The notes below the pieces were generated by a model. It was given only the letters and a program-made list of their open reading frames with translations. It searched no databases and was not told the DNA's origin. From NCBI RefSeq assembly GCF_001417735.1, contig NZ_BBUZ01000023.1, forward strand, positions 657,570 to 721,569: a stretch of DNA of 64,000 nt. The letters are read 5' to 3'. The DNA comes from Streptomyces sp. NBRC 110028. Its GTDB lineage: Bacteria > Actinomycetota > Actinomycetes > Streptomycetales > Streptomycetaceae. Position numbers and translations under genes: made by a program. Shown one piece after another: positions 50,325 to 62,485 of this stretch. Numbering within the stretch: the first letter of the stretch is position 1; each line of letters starts with the position of its first letter.

Positions 50325-50834
50325 ATGGCCACCATCACCCTCGTCCACGGCGACATCACCGCGCAGCACGCCGACGCCATCGTGAACGCGGCGAACTCCT
50401 CCCTCCTCGGCGGCGGAGGGGTGGACGGCGCGATCCACCGGAAGGGCGGGCCCGACATCCTCGACGCCTGCCGGAGCCTGCGCGCCGCCCCCTACGGCGA
50501 GGGGCTGCCCACCGGCCAGGCCGTGGCCACGACGGCGGGACGGCTCGACGCCCGCTGGGTCATCCACACCGTCGGGCCGGTGTGGTCGGCCACCGAGGAC
50601 CGCTCCGGCCTGCTGGCGTCCTGCTACCGCGCCTCCCTGCGCGTCGCGGACGAACTGGGTGCCCGGACGGTCGCGTTCCCGGCGATCTCCACCGGGATCT
50701 ACGGCTGGCCGATGGACGACGGCGCCCGGATCGCGGTGGAAACGGTCCGCGCCGCGGACACGGCCGTCGAAGAGGTGCGCTTCGTCCTCTTCGACGAGCC
50801 CGCGTACGCGGCGTTCACGGCGCAAACCGGTTAG
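50325..50834 (+). CDS. Macro-domain protein (O-acetyl-ADP-ribose deacetylase type)
   Basis: 169-aa single macro domain. ADP-ribose-binding motifs are complete: GDIT, VNAANSSLLGGGGVDGAIH, and AFPAISTGIYGWP. Homologues remove acetyl groups from O-acetyl-ADP-ribose or reverse ADP-ribosylation. ATG at 50325; GATGGAG upstream serves as ribosome site. It ends 15 bases before the convergent enolase-superfamily gene. Confidence 0.93.
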   Translation: MATITLVHGDITAQHADAIVNAANSSLLGGGGVDGAIHRKGGPDILDACRSLRAAPYGEGLPTGQAVATTAGRLDARWVIHTVGPVWSATEDRSGLLASCYRASLRVADELGARTVAFPAISTGIYGWPMDDGARIAVETVRAADTAVEEVRFVLFDEPAYAAFTAQTG

Positions 50835-50849
50835 GAGCGTCTTCCGGGG

Positions 50850-52040
50850 TCAGGCGCCCTCGCCGAAGCGGGCCGCCTCCTTCGTCCAGGCCGCCGCCTG
50901 GTCGCTGAGCGAGAGGCCGAGACCAGCGCGGCCGGGGATGACCATGCGGCCCTCGCGCAGCTCCAGCCGCTCGTTGAACAGCGGCTCCAGCCACTCGAAG
51001 TGCTCGACCCACGCGGTGCGCGGATAGGCCGCCGAGAGATGGACGTGGATCTCCATCGCGAAGTGCGGGGCGAGGCTCCGGCCCTTGTAGTCGGCGAGCG
51101 TCATGATCTGCAGGAACGGGGTGATGCCGCCGACCCGTGGGGCGTCGGGCTGTACGAAGTCGGAGGAGCCCGCCTCGATGAGCGCCGCGTGCTCGTGCGC
51201 GCTGGTCAGCATCTCGCCGGTGGCTATGGGCGTGTCCAGGGTGGCGGCGAGGGCCGCGTGGCCCTCGGCGTCGTACGCGTCGAGCGGCTCCTCGATCCAG
51301 GTGAGGTCGAACTTCTCCAGCGCCCGGCCGACCCGGGTGGCGGTGATCCGGTCCCACTGCTGGTTGGCGTCCACCATCAGCGGAACGCCGTCTCCCAGAT
51401 GCTCCCGTACGGTCTCCACCCGGGCGAGGTCCACGCGCGGGTCCGGCGAGCCGACCTTGAGCTTGATCCCGGCGACGCCGCGGGAGCGGGCCAGGTCGAT
51501 GTTCTCCAGCACCTGCTCGATGGGCGTGGAGAGAAAGCCGCCGGAGGTGTTGTAGACGCTGACCGCGTCGCGGTGCGCGCCCAGCAGCTTGGCCAGCGGC
51601 AGCCCGGCGCGCCGGGCCTTGAGGTCCCACAGCGCGATGTCGAACGCGGCGACCGCCTGCACGGCGGCTCCGCTGCGGCCCATGGACGCGCCCGCCCACA
51701 CCAGCTTGTTCCACAGCCGGGCGATGTCGCTGGGATCCTCGCCGATCAGCTCGGGCGCGATCTCCTGGGCGTGGGCGTACAGCGCGGGCCCGCCGGCCCG
51801 CTTGGAGTAGCTGAAGCCCAGGCCCGCATGGCCGCCCTCGGTGCTGATCTCGGCGAAGAGGAAGGCCACTTCGGTGAGCGGCTTCTGCCTGCCGGTCAGG
51901 ACCTTGGCGTCGCTGATGGGCGCGTGCAGCGGCAGGTACACCAGGGAGAGCCGGATCGCCGACACCCGGTCGGTGCTGGCCTCACCGGGCGCGGAGGCGA
52001 AGGGTTTGAAGGCGACGGAATCACTGGGGGCGACACTCAT
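50850..52040 (-). CDS. Enolase-superfamily dehydratase (L-talarate/galactarate dehydratase-like)
   Basis: 396-aa protein of the mandelate racemase subgroup. Catalytic features: KxK at K183/K185 in GIKLKVGS, metal ligands D214 (VDANQQW), E240 (WIEEPLD) and E266 (ATGEM), and a His in APHFAME as the opposite base. This layout matches sugar-acid dehydratases; the exact substrate is undetermined. ATG at 52040 behind GAGGAG. It stands alone, 15 bases from the end of the macro-domain gene. Confidence 0.87.
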   Translation of the reverse strand: MSVAPSDSVAFKPFASAPGEASTDRVSAIRLSLVYLPLHAPISDAKVLTGRQKPLTEVAFLFAEISTEGGHAGLGFSYSKRAGGPALYAHAQEIAPELIGEDPSDIARLWNKLVWAGASMGRSGAAVQAVAAFDIALWDLKARRAGLPLAKLLGAHRDAVSVYNTSGGFLSTPIEQVLENIDLARSRGVAGIKLKVGSPDPRVDLARVETVREHLGDGVPLMVDANQQWDRITATRVGRALEKFDLTWIEEPLDAYDAEGHAALAATLDTPIATGEMLTSAHEHAALIEAGSSDFVQPDAPRVGGITPFLQIMTLADYKGRSLAPHFAMEIHVHLSAAYPRTAWVEHFEWLEPLFNERLELREGRMVIPGRAGLGLSLSDQAAAWTKEAARFGEGA

Positions 52041-52166
52041 ACGGTGCTCTCCTCGGCATCGTGCTGGCCTCGAAGGCCTACCATCCGCCGCCGCACCGGA
52101 AACCGCCCGGCCCCGACGTGTAGGAACTCTCCTTGATCACGTCCGGGCTCGATCACGGCCGCCGCA

Positions 52167-52206
52167 CAGGCCGGGGCCCGCACCGTGCGGTGCGGGCCCC
52201 GGCCTG
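52167..52206 (-). terminator. Terminator after pckG
   Basis: Perfect 18-bp stem (52167-52184 with 52189-52206) with a GTGC loop, 29 bases beyond the pckG stop codon. Confidence 0.85.
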
Positions 52207-52234
52207 ATGGCGTCCGGTCCGATGACCTGGCGGT

Positions 52235-54118
52235 TCAGCCCAGGCGCTGCACCAGCGCCCGGTACTCGTCCCACATCGCCTTCGGCGTGCGGTCACCGAA
52301 GGTGTTGAGGTGCTCGGGGACCAGGGCGGCCTCCTCGCGCCACACCTCCTTGTCGACGTTGAGGAGGAAGTCCAGCTCCCCGTCGTCCAGTCCGAGGCCG
52401 TCGGTGTCGAGGGACTCCTTGGTCGGCAGGATGCCGATGGGGGTCTCGACGCCCTCGGCGCGGCCGTCGAGGCGGTCCACGATCCACTTCAGGACGCGGC
52501 TGTTCTCGCCGAAACCGGGCCAGACGAACGCGCCCTCGTCGTTCTTGCGGAACCAGTTGACGTAGTAGATCTTCGGGAGCTTCGCCTGGTCCTTGTCCTT
52601 GGCGACGTCGACCCAGTGGGCCATGTAGTCGCCCATGTTGTAGCCGCAGAAGGGCAGCATCGCGAACGGGTCGCGGCGCAGCTCACCGACCTTGCCCTCG
52701 GCGGCCGCGGTCTTCTCGCTGGCCACGTTGGCACCGAGGAAGACGCCGTGCTGCCAGTCGAAGGACTCGGTGACGAGCGGGACCGCGCTGGCGCGGCGGC
52801 CGCCGAAGAGGATCGCCGAGATCGGCACGCCCTTGGGGTCCTCCCACTCGGGCGCGATGATCGGGCACTGGCCGGCGGGCACGGTGAAGCGGGCGTTGGG
52901 GTGGGCCGCGGGCGTCTCGCTCGCCGGGGTCCAGTCGTTGCCCTTCCAGTCGGTGAGGTGGGCGGGCGCCTCCTCGGTCATGCCCTCCCACCACACGTCG
53001 CCGTCGTCGGTGAGCGCGACGTTGGTGAAGACGGAGTTGCCCCACAGGGTCTTCATCGCGTTGGCGTTGGTGTGCTCACCGGTGCCGGGCGCGACACCGA
53101 AGAAGCCCGCCTCGGGGTTGATCGCGTACAGCCGGCCGTCCTCGCCGAACCGCATCCACGCGATGTCGTCGCCGATCGTCTCGACCGTCCAGCCGGGGAT
53201 GGTTGGCTCCAGCATCGCCAGGTTGGTCTTGCCGCACGCGCTCGGGAAGGCCGCGGCGACGTACTTCGACTCCCCCTCCCGTCGCCCACCATCACCCTCA
53301 AACGAGGACCCTTGGTCCGCTGCCTTGCTGGGCGGCGGGGTGAGCTTGAGGATCAGCATGTGCTCGGCGAGCCAGCCCTCGTCACGCGCCATGACGGAGG
53401 CGATGCGCAGCGCGTAGCACTTCTTGCCGAGCAGCGCGTTGCCGCCGTAGCCGGAGCCGTAGGACCAGATCTCCCGCGACTCCGGGAAGTGCGAGATGTA
53501 CTTGGTCGCGTTGCACGGCCACGGCACATCGGCCTGGCCGGGCTCCAGCGGGGCGCCGAGGGTGTGGACGGCCTTGACGAAGGCGCCGTCCTCGCCGAGC
53601 TCTTCGAGCACGGCGCTGCCCATGCGGGTCATCGTGCGCATCGAGACGGCGACGTACGCGGAGTCGGTGATCTCGACGCCGAGCGCGGACAGCGGCGAGC
53701 CGAGCGGTCCCATGCAGAACGGGACGACGTACATGGTGCGGCCGCGCATCGAGCCCCGGAATATGCCCTGTTCGCCCGCGAAGATCCGGCGCATCTCGGA
53801 CGGGTCTTTCCAGTGGTTCGTCGGACCCGCGTCCGCCTCCTTCTCGGAGCAGATGAAGGTGCGGTCCTCCACGCGCGCCACATCGCGGGGATCGGAGGCC
53901 GCGTAGTACGAGTTGGGGCGCTTGATCGGGTCGAGACGTTTGAACGTGCCCTTCTCGACGAGTTGCGCACACAGACGGTCGTACTCCGACTCCGAACCGT
54001 CACACCACACCACTTCATCGGGCTGGGTGAGGTCGGCGATCTCGCCGACCCAGGCGATCAGTTCCTGGTGGCTGGTCGGGGCCGTGATGAGGGCGGAAGC
54101 CACATTGCTGGGCGCCAC
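52235..54118 (-). CDS. pckG: Phosphoenolpyruvate carboxykinase (GTP)
   Basis: 627-aa GTP-dependent PEPCK that makes phosphoenolpyruvate from oxaloacetate in gluconeogenesis. Conserved parts are [20 protein letters not shown], the P-loop FPSACGKTN at 291-299, [13 protein letters not shown] and the GTP-binding [18 protein letters not shown]. The GTG at 54118 has GATGGAG six bases upstream; the start at 54145 precedes it. Odd feature: about 17 extra residues at 264-280 ([17 protein letters not shown]) just before the conserved kinase core, encoded with rare codons (TTT, CAA, GGT, GAT, CGA). The enzyme probably remains functional because the insert lies between strands. Confidence 0.94.
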   Translation of the reverse strand: MAPSNVASALITAPTSHQELIAWVGEIADLTQPDEVVWCDGSESEYDRLCAQLVEKGTFKRLDPIKRPNSYYAASDPRDVARVEDRTFICSEKEADAGPTNHWKDPSEMRRIFAGEQGIFRGSMRGRTMYVVPFCMGPLGSPLSALGVEITDSAYVAVSMRTMTRMGSAVLEELGEDGAFVKAVHTLGAPLEPGQADVPWPCNATKYISHFPESREIWSYGSGYGGNALLGKKCYALRIASVMARDEGWLAEHMLILKLTPPPSKAADQGSSFEGDGGRREGESKYVAAAFPSACGKTNLAMLEPTIPGWTVETIGDDIAWMRFGEDGRLYAINPEAGFFGVAPGTGEHTNANAMKTLWGNSVFTNVALTDDGDVWWEGMTEEAPAHLTDWKGNDWTPASETPAAHPNARFTVPAGQCPIIAPEWEDPKGVPISAILFGGRRASAVPLVTESFDWQHGVFLGANVASEKTAAAEGKVGELRRDPFAMLPFCGYNMGDYMAHWVDVAKDKDQAKLPKIYYVNWFRKNDEGAFVWPGFGENSRVLKWIVDRLDGRAEGVETPIGILPTKESLDTDGLGLDDGELDFLLNVDKEVWREEAALVPEHLNTFGDRTPKAMWDEYRALVQRLG

Positions 54119-54174
54119 GATCGCTCCATCCCGCCGGAACCGCACTCGCTCCGGCGCTTGGTTTGAGGGTTTGG

Positions 54175-54198
54175 GCGGATATGTGCACGCATATCCGC
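54175..54198. promoter_or_regulatory. Palindromic operator upstream of pckG
   Basis: GCGGATATG-N6-CATATCCGC, perfect 9-bp arms, 57-80 bases upstream of the pckG start; a further half-site-like GCATATGG follows. The gap also carries the hemolysin III promoter, so one regulator may act on both. Confidence 0.6.
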
Positions 54199-54361
54199 AT
54201 ATGGAGACAGCTACCCCTTGGGGGCTGCGACCCGGATGCTCAGCTCATCCGGTGCCGACCGCGCTCATTTGATCATCCGACGATGTGGGCGATCTGTCCA
54301 GTGGGCATCTTCGTGACCATCACCACTCGACACGGCCGGTAACTTACGGTGGCTGGGTAGC

Positions 54362-55069
54362 ATGAGCGTCATGACTGCAGCCGCGCCCGACGCCGCCGTT
54401 GACCAATCGCCAGGGCCCGAGACAGCCCCTCTCCCCCTCAAACCCATGCTGCGCGGCTGGCTGCACGCCGGCATGTTCCCGGCCGCGCTCATCGCCGGAG
54501 TGGTACTCACCGCGCTCGCCGACAGCCCGCGCGGGCGCATCGCGTGCGCCATCTTCACGCTCACCGCCTGCGCGCTCTTCGGGACGAGCGCCCTGTATCA
54601 CCGGGGCAATTGGGGCCCGCGCGCCACGGCGGTGCTGCGCCGCCTGGATCACGCCAATATTTTCCTGATCATCGCAGGCACCTACACGCCCTTCACGCTG
54701 CTGCTGCTCCCACGGGGCAAACAGGAGCTGCTGCTCTGGCTGGTGTGGGCCGGAGCGCTCGCCGGGATCGCCTTCCGGGTGTTCTGGGTCGGCGCCCCGC
54801 GCTGGCTCTACACCCCGTGCTACATCGCCCTGGGCTGGGCGGCGGTGTTCTTCCTGCCGGACTTCCTGCGCACCGGCGGCATCGCCGTCATGACGCTGAT
54901 CGTCGTCGGCGGCCTGCTCTACAGCGCGGGCGCGGTGATCTACGGGACCAAGCGCCCCAACCCCTCACCCCGCTGGTTCGGCTTCCACGAGGTGTTCCAC
55001 TCCCTCACCCTCGCCGCCTTCGTCGTGCACTACGTCGGGATCTCGATGGTCGCCTACCAGCACTCCTGA
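54362..55069 (+). CDS. Hemolysin III family membrane protein (TrhA/PAQR)
   Basis: 235-aa seven-helix membrane protein of the PAQR/hemolysin III family. Zinc-site signatures are present: SALYHRGNW (His in helix 2-3) and HEVFHSLTLAAFVVHY (three His near the C-terminus). Bacterial members regulate membrane energetics or fluidity. ATG at 54362 (or 54371). Followed by the TetR gene after 26 bases. Confidence 0.9.
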   Translation: MSVMTAAAPDAAVDQSPGPETAPLPLKPMLRGWLHAGMFPAALIAGVVLTALADSPRGRIACAIFTLTACALFGTSALYHRGNWGPRATAVLRRLDHANIFLIIAGTYTPFTLLLLPRGKQELLLWLVWAGALAGIAFRVFWVGAPRWLYTPCYIALGWAAVFFLPDFLRTGGIAVMTLIVVGGLLYSAGAVIYGTKRPNPSPRWFGFHEVFHSLTLAAFVVHYVGISMVAYQHS

Positions 55070-55095
55070 TCCCGGCCGCCCGCCGGTGCCCGACA

Positions 55096-55719
55096 ATGAC
55101 CGGCATGGCCTCCGCACACACCACGCCCGCCGGGCAGCGACCCGGGCTGCGCGAACGCAAGAAGATCCAGACCCGGCAGGCGATCCGGCTGGCCGCCTAC
55201 CGGCTGTTCGCGGAACAGGGCTACGACGCCACCCCGGTGGACCGGATCGCGGCGGCCGCCGACGTCTCCCCCAGCACCGTCTTCCGCTACTTCCCCGCCA
55301 AGGAGGACATCGTCCTCACGGACGAGTACGACGAGGCCATGGCCGCCGGGATCCGGGACCGGCCGCTGGACGAGCCGCCGGTCGCCTCCCTGCGGCGCGT
55401 CCTGATCGACATGGCGCGGCGGCTCACCGACGACGAGCGCGAGGAGATGCTGACCCGGCTCACCCTGATCCGCCAGGTCCCGGCGCTGCGCGCCCGCATG
55501 GGCGAGGGCATGGCCAAGACCGGGGCCATGCTGGGAGAGGTCCTGGCCGAGCGCAGCGGCCGGTCACCGGAGGACTTCGAGGTGCGGGTGCTCGTCGGGG
55601 CCGTCCTCGGCGCCCTCCAGGAGGCGGTCCTCCACTGCTTCGACCACCGCCGGGAGGAGACCATGGAGGACAGCGTCGACCGCGCCCTGGGCATGCTCGC
55701 CCGCGGCCTGCCCCTGTGA
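55096..55719 (+). CDS. TetR-family regulator
   Basis: 207-aa TetR regulator. Helix-turn-helix: QAIRLAAYRLFAEQGYDATPVDRIAAAADVSPSTVFRYFPAKED. ATG at 55096 or 55105; neither has a clear ribosome site, which suggests leaderless or coupled translation after the hemolysin III gene. Effector unknown. Confidence 0.88.
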   Translation: MTGMASAHTTPAGQRPGLRERKKIQTRQAIRLAAYRLFAEQGYDATPVDRIAAAADVSPSTVFRYFPAKEDIVLTDEYDEAMAAGIRDRPLDEPPVASLRRVLIDMARRLTDDEREEMLTRLTLIRQVPALRARMGEGMAKTGAMLGEVLAERSGRSPEDFEVRVLVGAVLGALQEAVLHCFDHRREETMEDSVDRALGMLARGLPL

Positions 55720-55768
55720 CCGCCGCGCCCCCGCCGCCGTAGACCCCGCCCTCCGGGGCTTTACGGCG

Positions 55769-57829
<2,061 letters not shown>

Positions 57830-57866
57830 ACCCCCATCCTCCCCCACCGCGCGGGGCGCGGGTGAG

Positions 57867-57891
57867 TTGTCCACAGGGGGAGTTATCCACA
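57867..57891. promoter_or_regulatory. Two DnaA boxes in a divergent promoter
   Basis: TTGTCCACA (57867-57875) is the Streptomyces DnaA-box consensus, and TTATCCACA (57883-57891) is the E. coli consensus; they are 16 bases apart in the same orientation in the gap between the DUF255 and STAND genes. Confidence 0.6.
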
Positions 57892-57975
57892 GGGCTGCCG
57901 GATATGAGGCAGAAGCGGAAGACTTGGGGAGCAACGCGCGATTCACGCGTGGCGCTCGTGCAGGAGGGGGATCAC

Positions 57976-60900
57976 ATGCCGGGCTCACTGGCCGTGCTGC
58001 GGGACAGCCACCGGACGGAGGTCGAGCGGCTGCTGACGCGGGCCGTCGAGGAGGAGGTGCGGCGCTCCGGCGGCCGCACGGACAGCGGGGTGCTGCTCAG
58101 CCGCGCGCGGGGCGCGCTGGACGGGATGGCGGCGACCGCGGCCGAGGAGTACGGCGCGTATGTGCGCGCGCTGGACGAGGCGGAGGCCGGCAGCAGACCG
58201 CTCTCGGCGATGCTGGGGCGTGAGCGGCTGTCCACCCCGGCGCTGGCCGCGGCGGTGGCGGCGGCCGCAGCGTTCGGCGCGGACCTCACCTTCGGCACCT
58301 CGGCGGGCACGGCGCTGGGCGCGGGCGTGACCGCGGCGGTGGCGGGGTCGGCCGCGGCCGTCCTCAAGCTCACCGCGGCCCACTGGCCCGCCGCCCACCG
58401 CCAGGCGGCGCTGCGCAACCAGCCCGGCGGGCCCGAGCAGTTGCGGCTGCAGTGGCTCACGGCGGTCGAGGTGCGGGGCATCCGGCCGTTCATCGATCAG
58501 CACCGGATGACCTCGGCCGCCACCCGCCAGGGCGGCGGCCCGGCCAAGCGCTCCTCGTCCCCCACCGGCGGGCAGGTGCCGCGGCTGCGGGGCGCGGACC
58601 GCAGTCAGGCGGCCCGCAGGCGCACGGTGCTGGAGCAGTCCTTCGGCCAGCTCCCCCAGGCGGACGGCCCGTTCGCCGGGCGCCGCGCGCAGACCGGCCA
58701 GATCGCCCAGTGGGTGCACCAGGCGCGGGCCAGCACCGAGACCAAACCGACAGTGGTGCTGCTGGAGGGCCCACCGGGCTCGGGCCGCACCACGCTGGCG
58801 GTGCGGGCGGCCCATGAGCTGCGCGATCAGTTCCGGGGCGCGTGCCTGGTGGATCTGCGCGGGGACAGCGCCGAGCAGGCCCCGCTGTCGACCCGCGACG
58901 CGCTGCTGCATCTGCTGAACCGGCTCGGCGCGCCCCGCGACCAGCTGCTCTTCCGGGAGCGGGCGAGCCAGGACCAGCACCTCAAGCGGCTCACCGAGCT
59001 GTATCACCAGCATCTGACCGGGCTGCCCGTCACGATCGTGCTGGACGACGCGAGCGACGCCGAGCAGGTGCGCACGCTGGTCCCGGAGCGGTCCGACAGC
59101 CTGGTCCTGGTCACCTCGCGCACCCCGCTCACCCTGCCGCCGGACCTGGCCGCGTGGGTGCACCGGCTGGAGGTCGGCCCGCTGGACGAGTCGGGCGCCG
59201 AGGAGCTGCTGCGGGTCTCCGCCGAGAACCCGGCCGGGCCCGGCCCGTACGACGGGCAGTCCGTGGAGCGGATCGCCGAGCTGTGCGGGCGGCTGCCGCT
59301 GGCGCTGCGGATCGCGGGCTCCTCCCTCGGCCCCCGCACCCCCGCCACCCTCGCCACCGACCTCGAGGCGTACGGGCCGGTCGGCCCGGTCGAGCGCACC
59401 CTCTGGCTGCGGTACACCGACCAGCAGGAGAGCGCCCGGCGGCTGCTGCGCCGCCTCGCGCTGGCCGGGCGGGCGAGCCTGGGCGCGGCGGCGGCCGCGG
59501 CGCTGCTGGGCGCCGACCAGCAGGAGGCGGCCCGCCATCTGGACGCGCTGGGCCGCGCCGGGCTGATCCAGCATGTGCGCGGCAGCCGCTACCGGCTGCA
59601 CGACCTGGTGCGCTCGTTCGCCGCCGCCCGGCTGGCCGACGAGGAGGAGCCCGAGCAGCGCACCGCCGCCCAGGAGCGGCTGATCCGCAGCTATGCCGAG
59701 CTGGCGGACTCGGTGATCCGGCTGGTCGACGGCAAGACCTCCACCCGCGCCGATGTCTTCACCAAGGGCACGGCGGGCGGCCACGGCTTCACCTCGCTGG
59801 ACGCGGCGCTGGGCTGGCTGGACGACGAGTCGAGCTTCATCACCGCCGCGCTGCGCCATGCGGAGGGCGTGGACCAGTCCGCGGTGCTGCATCTGCTGGG
59901 CGCGCTGTGCGACTACTGCCTGCTGCGCGGCGACCTGTACCGGCTGGGCGAGATCAGCGAGCTGACCCAGGCCGTCGACCAGGGGCTGCTGGTGCGGTCC
60001 GTGCAGTGGCGCACCGGTATCGCCGCCCGCCAGCTCGGCGAGCTGGACCAGGCGCGTACGACGCTGTCCTCGGTGGTCGACCTGTATTTCGAGGCCCACC
60101 ACGAGGCGGGTGCGGCCCGCGCGCTGTGCAGCCTGGGCATCACCCTGCACCACCAGGGCAATCTGGTGGAGGCCGCGGCGAAGCTGCGCGAGGCGCTGGC
60201 CCTGCAGGAGTCCGAGGCGCTGCGCGGGGACCGGGGCTGGACGATGCACGCGCTGGCCGCCGTGGAGCGGGACCGCGGGCAGCTCGCCGAGGCCCTGGAG
60301 CTGCTGCGGCGGTCGCTGGAGCTGCACCGGGAGTCCGAGAGCCTGCACGGCCAGGCGTGGGCGCATTTCCAGCTCGGCCAGGCCTGTCTGCGCATGGGCG
60401 ACGTGCCCCGCGCGGAGGCCGAGCTGAGGGAGGCCCTGGGCGCGTACGACCGCACCCATGACCAGCGCGGTGAGGCCTGGGCGCTGACCCAGCTGGCCCG
60501 CGCCCGGCTGGTGGCCGGCGAGCCGTCGGCGGCCGTGGACCAGCTGCGCCAGGCCCTGTCCCGGCACCGGGACAACGAGGACGCGCGCGGTGAGGCCTGG
60601 ACGCTGTACTACCTGGGCCAGGCGCTGGAGGAGCGTGGGGACCGGGACGCGGCGGTGCGCGAGCTGGAGCGGGCCCGCACGTTGTTCAGCCGGATGCGGG
60701 ATGTGTACGGGCTGGCGTGTGCCCGGCATCACTCGGCGCGGGTCACCCGTGATCTGCGGGCGGCGCAGACCGGCTCGCTGCGCAACAGCGGCTTCGCGCG
60801 GCAGCTGCTGCAGGACGCGCGGCAGGACTTCCACCGGGTGGGGGTGGCCCACGGCGAGGCGTGGTCGTGCGTCGAGCTGGCGGTGATCGACGCGGGGAAC

Positions 60901-61275
60901 GGCCGGTCGGCGCAGGCGCTGGAGCTGGTGGACGAGGCGGCCCGGCTGTTCGCGGAGTACGGGGACCGGCGCGGCGGGTCCTGGGCGAGGTTCCTGCGCT
61001 GCACGCTGCTGCCGTTCGCCTCGGCGGGCGGCTCGGTCATCGGCACGGCGGTGGCGCAGGAGGAGCTGGCGGAGCTGCTGCGGGAGCTGCGCGAGCCGGG
61101 CGCGGCCGCGGCGGGCGGGGATCCCCGGGTGGAGGAGTGCGCGGAGGCGTTCGCGCTGGTGCTGGAGCGCGGTGTGGAGCCGGAAACGGGATGGCAGGCC
61201 TGGCAGCTCGGCATGGTGCCGAGCCGCCGCTCCCGCGAGATCATGGCCGTGCTCCCGGACCGGCCCCACGCCTGA
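57976..61275 (+). CDS. STAND ATPase with TPR repeats (AfsR-like, no DNA-binding domain)
   Basis: 1099-aa protein. N-terminal helical region, two membrane segments (about 89-130), then an NB-ARC/STAND NTPase: Walker [10 protein letters not shown] (265-273), where arginine replaces the usual lysine, Walker [10 protein letters not shown], and the RNBS/GLPL-type [13 protein letters not shown]. The remainder (about 600-1000) is TPR repeats ([18 protein letters not shown] and similar). It lacks the OmpR-type DNA-binding domain of SARP proteins such as AfsR, so it would signal via protein contacts or the membrane. ATG at 57976 behind GGAGGGGGATCAC. Single gene. Confidence 0.85.
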   Translation: MPGSLAVLRDSHRTEVERLLTRAVEEEVRRSGGRTDSGVLLSRARGALDGMAATAAEEYGAYVRALDEAEAGSRPLSAMLGRERLSTPALAAAVAAAAAFGADLTFGTSAGTALGAGVTAAVAGSAAAVLKLTAAHWPAAHRQAALRNQPGGPEQLRLQWLTAVEVRGIRPFIDQHRMTSAATRQGGGPAKRSSSPTGGQVPRLRGADRSQAARRRTVLEQSFGQLPQADGPFAGRRAQTGQIAQWVHQARASTETKPTVVLLEGPPGSGRTTLAVRAAHELRDQFRGACLVDLRGDSAEQAPLSTRDALLHLLNRLGAPRDQLLFRERASQDQHLKRLTELYHQHLTGLPVTIVLDDASDAEQVRTLVPERSDSLVLVTSRTPLTLPPDLAAWVHRLEVGPLDESGAEELLRVSAENPAGPGPYDGQSVERIAELCGRLPLALRIAGSSLGPRTPATLATDLEAYGPVGPVERTLWLRYTDQQESARRLLRRLALAGRASLGAAAAAALLGADQQEAARHLDALGRAGLIQHVRGSRYRLHDLVRSFAAARLADEEEPEQRTAAQERLIRSYAELADSVIRLVDGKTSTRADVFTKGTAGGHGFTSLDAALGWLDDESSFITAALRHAEGVDQSAVLHLLGALCDYCLLRGDLYRLGEISELTQAVDQGLLVRSVQWRTGIAARQLGELDQARTTLSSVVDLYFEAHHEAGAARALCSLGITLHHQGNLVEAAAKLREALALQESEALRGDRGWTMHALAAVERDRGQLAEALELLRRSLELHRESESLHGQAWAHFQLGQACLRMGDVPRAEAELREALGAYDRTHDQRGEAWALTQLARARLVAGEPSAAVDQLRQALSRHRDNEDARGEAWTLYYLGQALEERGDRDAAVRELERARTLFSRMRDVYGLACARHHSARVTRDLRAAQTGSLRNSGFARQLLQDARQDFHRVGVAHGEAWSCVELAVIDAGNGRSAQALELVDEAARLFAEYGDRRGGSWARFLRCTLLPFASAGGSVIGTAVAQEELAELLRELREPGAAAAGGDPRVEECAEAFALVLERGVEPETGWQAWQLGMVPSRRSREIMAVLPDRPHA

Positions 61276-61279
61276 GCCC

Positions 61280-61342
61280 GGTCCGGCCCCGGACCTCGGC
61301 CCGGACCGGCCCCGCGCCCGAGCCCGAGCCCGGTCCGGGCTC
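61280..61342 (+). terminator. Terminator region after the STAND gene
   Basis: Two GC-rich hairpins: GGTCCGG (61280-61286) with CCGGACC (61301-61307), and GAGCCCGG-T-CCGGGCTC (61326-61342). Convergent genes on both sides. Confidence 0.55.
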
Positions 61343-61359
61343 AGGCCGAGGAGGTGCCG

Positions 61360-61608
61360 TCAGGCCGTGCGCTCCTCCTTGGGGCCCTTCGGGGAGGCGG
61401 CGGCCCGGGCTTCACCGGGCTCCGGCTCCTCCTCGAAGTCCACCTTGTTCATGTGCTTGTTCATGGACTTCATCAGGAGCCACACCGCGCCGCCGATCAG
61501 TGCGAAGACGACGAACCCGAGCAGGCCCGGGGTCACCTTGTTCTCGTCCAGATCCTTGGCGAGCGGGACGAGATGCGTCATGGCGAGGGTGCTGGTCGCG
61601 CTCATCAT
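61360..61608 (-). CDS. Small membrane protein linked to mca
   Basis: 82-aa protein with one membrane helix (VTPGLLGFVVFALIGGAVWLLMKSM) and a charged cytoplasmic tail rich in Lys, Glu and Pro. Function unknown. Its ATG (61608) lies four bases after the mca stop codon, so it is co-translated with mca, in an arrangement I recall as conserved in Streptomyces. Confidence 0.82.
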   Translation of the reverse strand: MMSATSTLAMTHLVPLAKDLDENKVTPGLLGFVVFALIGGAVWLLMKSMNKHMNKVDFEEEPEPGEARAAASPKGPKEERTA

Positions 61609-61612
61609 GGGG

Positions 61613-62485
61613 TCAATTGTTGCGGATGCCCGCGAAGAGGTCGTCCTCGGGGAGGGAGGTATCCACGAGCGACTTCGCGAGCTCGTATTCTTCCGTCGGC
61701 CAGACCTCCTTCTGGATGTCCATGGGCACCCGGAACCAACCGCCGTCGGGGTCGATCTGCGTGCGGTGCGCGATCAGCGCCTTGTCGCGGATCTCGAAGT
61801 ACTCGGCGCACGGCACATAGGTGGTCAGGGTGCGCTCCCGCCGGGAGAAATCCTTCCAGCGCTCCAGCCACTCCCCGTACGGCGACTCCAGGCCGCGCGC
61901 GAGCAGCGCCTCGTGCAGGGCGACGGTGCGCGGCCGGTTGAAGCCCTGGTTGTAGTAGAGCTTCTGCGGCTGCCACGCCGGGCCCGCCTCGGGGTACTTC
62001 TCGGGGTCCCCGGCCGCCTCGAAGGCCACCATCGTGATCTTGTGGGTCATGATGTGGTCGGGGTGCGGATAGCCGCCGTTCTCGTCATAGGTGGTGATGA
62101 CCTGCGGCCGGAAGGAGCGGATCAGCTTCACGAGCGCGCCCGCCGCCTCGTCCACGTCCTGGAGCGCGAAGCAGCCCTCGGGCAGCGGCGGCAGCGGGTC
62201 GCCCTCGGGCAGCCCGGAGTCCACGAAGCCCAGCCACTCCTGCTTCACCCCGAGGATCTCGCGCGCCTCGTCCATTTCCTTGGCGCGCACCTCGTGAATG
62301 TGCTCCTCGATATACGGATCCCCCTGGAGCTTGGGGTTGAGGATGGAGCCGCGCTCACCGCCCGTGCAGGTCGCGACCAGCACGTCCACCCCCTCGGACA
62401 CGTACTTGGCCATGGTGGCCGCGCCCTTGCTCGACTCGTCATCCGGATGTGCGTGCACGGCCATCAAACGCAGCTGCTCAGTCAA
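61613..62485 (-). CDS. mca: Mycothiol S-conjugate amidase Mca
   Basis: 290-aa zinc amidase of the LmbE/PIG-L family that cleaves mycothiol conjugates so that mercapturic acids can be exported. Zinc motif AHPDDE at residues 12-17 and a third ligand in HPDHIMTH. The family markers GGERGSILNPK and GFVDSGLPEGDPLPPLPEGCF fit Mca rather than MshB. TTG start at 62485 with GAGGA seven bases upstream. Divergent from DUF4307. Confidence 0.94.
   Translation of the reverse strand: MTEQLRLMAVHAHPDDESSKGAATMAKYVSEGVDVLVATCTGGERGSILNPKLQGDPYIEEHIHEVRAKEMDEAREILGVKQEWLGFVDSGLPEGDPLPPLPEGCFALQDVDEAAGALVKLIRSFRPQVITTYDENGGYPHPDHIMTHKITMVAFEAAGDPEKYPEAGPAWQPQKLYYNQGFNRPRTVALHEALLARGLESPYGEWLERWKDFSRRERTLTTYVPCAEYFEIRDKALIAHRTQIDPDGGWFRVPMDIQKEVWPTEEYELAKSLVDTSLPEDDLFAGIRNN

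Noticed and set aside
57867..57891. DnaA boxes as a replication origin
   Set aside because: Only two boxes and no dnaA/dnaN genes or clustered boxes; the Streptomyces oriC has many more.
57985..61269. Very long open frame on the minus strand opposite the STAND gene
   Set aside because: GC-rich codon bias leaves the opposite strand free of stops; the translation is Arg/Gln/Leu-rich with no domains and no ribosome site.
57976..61275. SARP-type antibiotic pathway regulator
   Set aside because: It has the NB-ARC and TPR parts but no OmpR-like or BTAD N-terminal domains.
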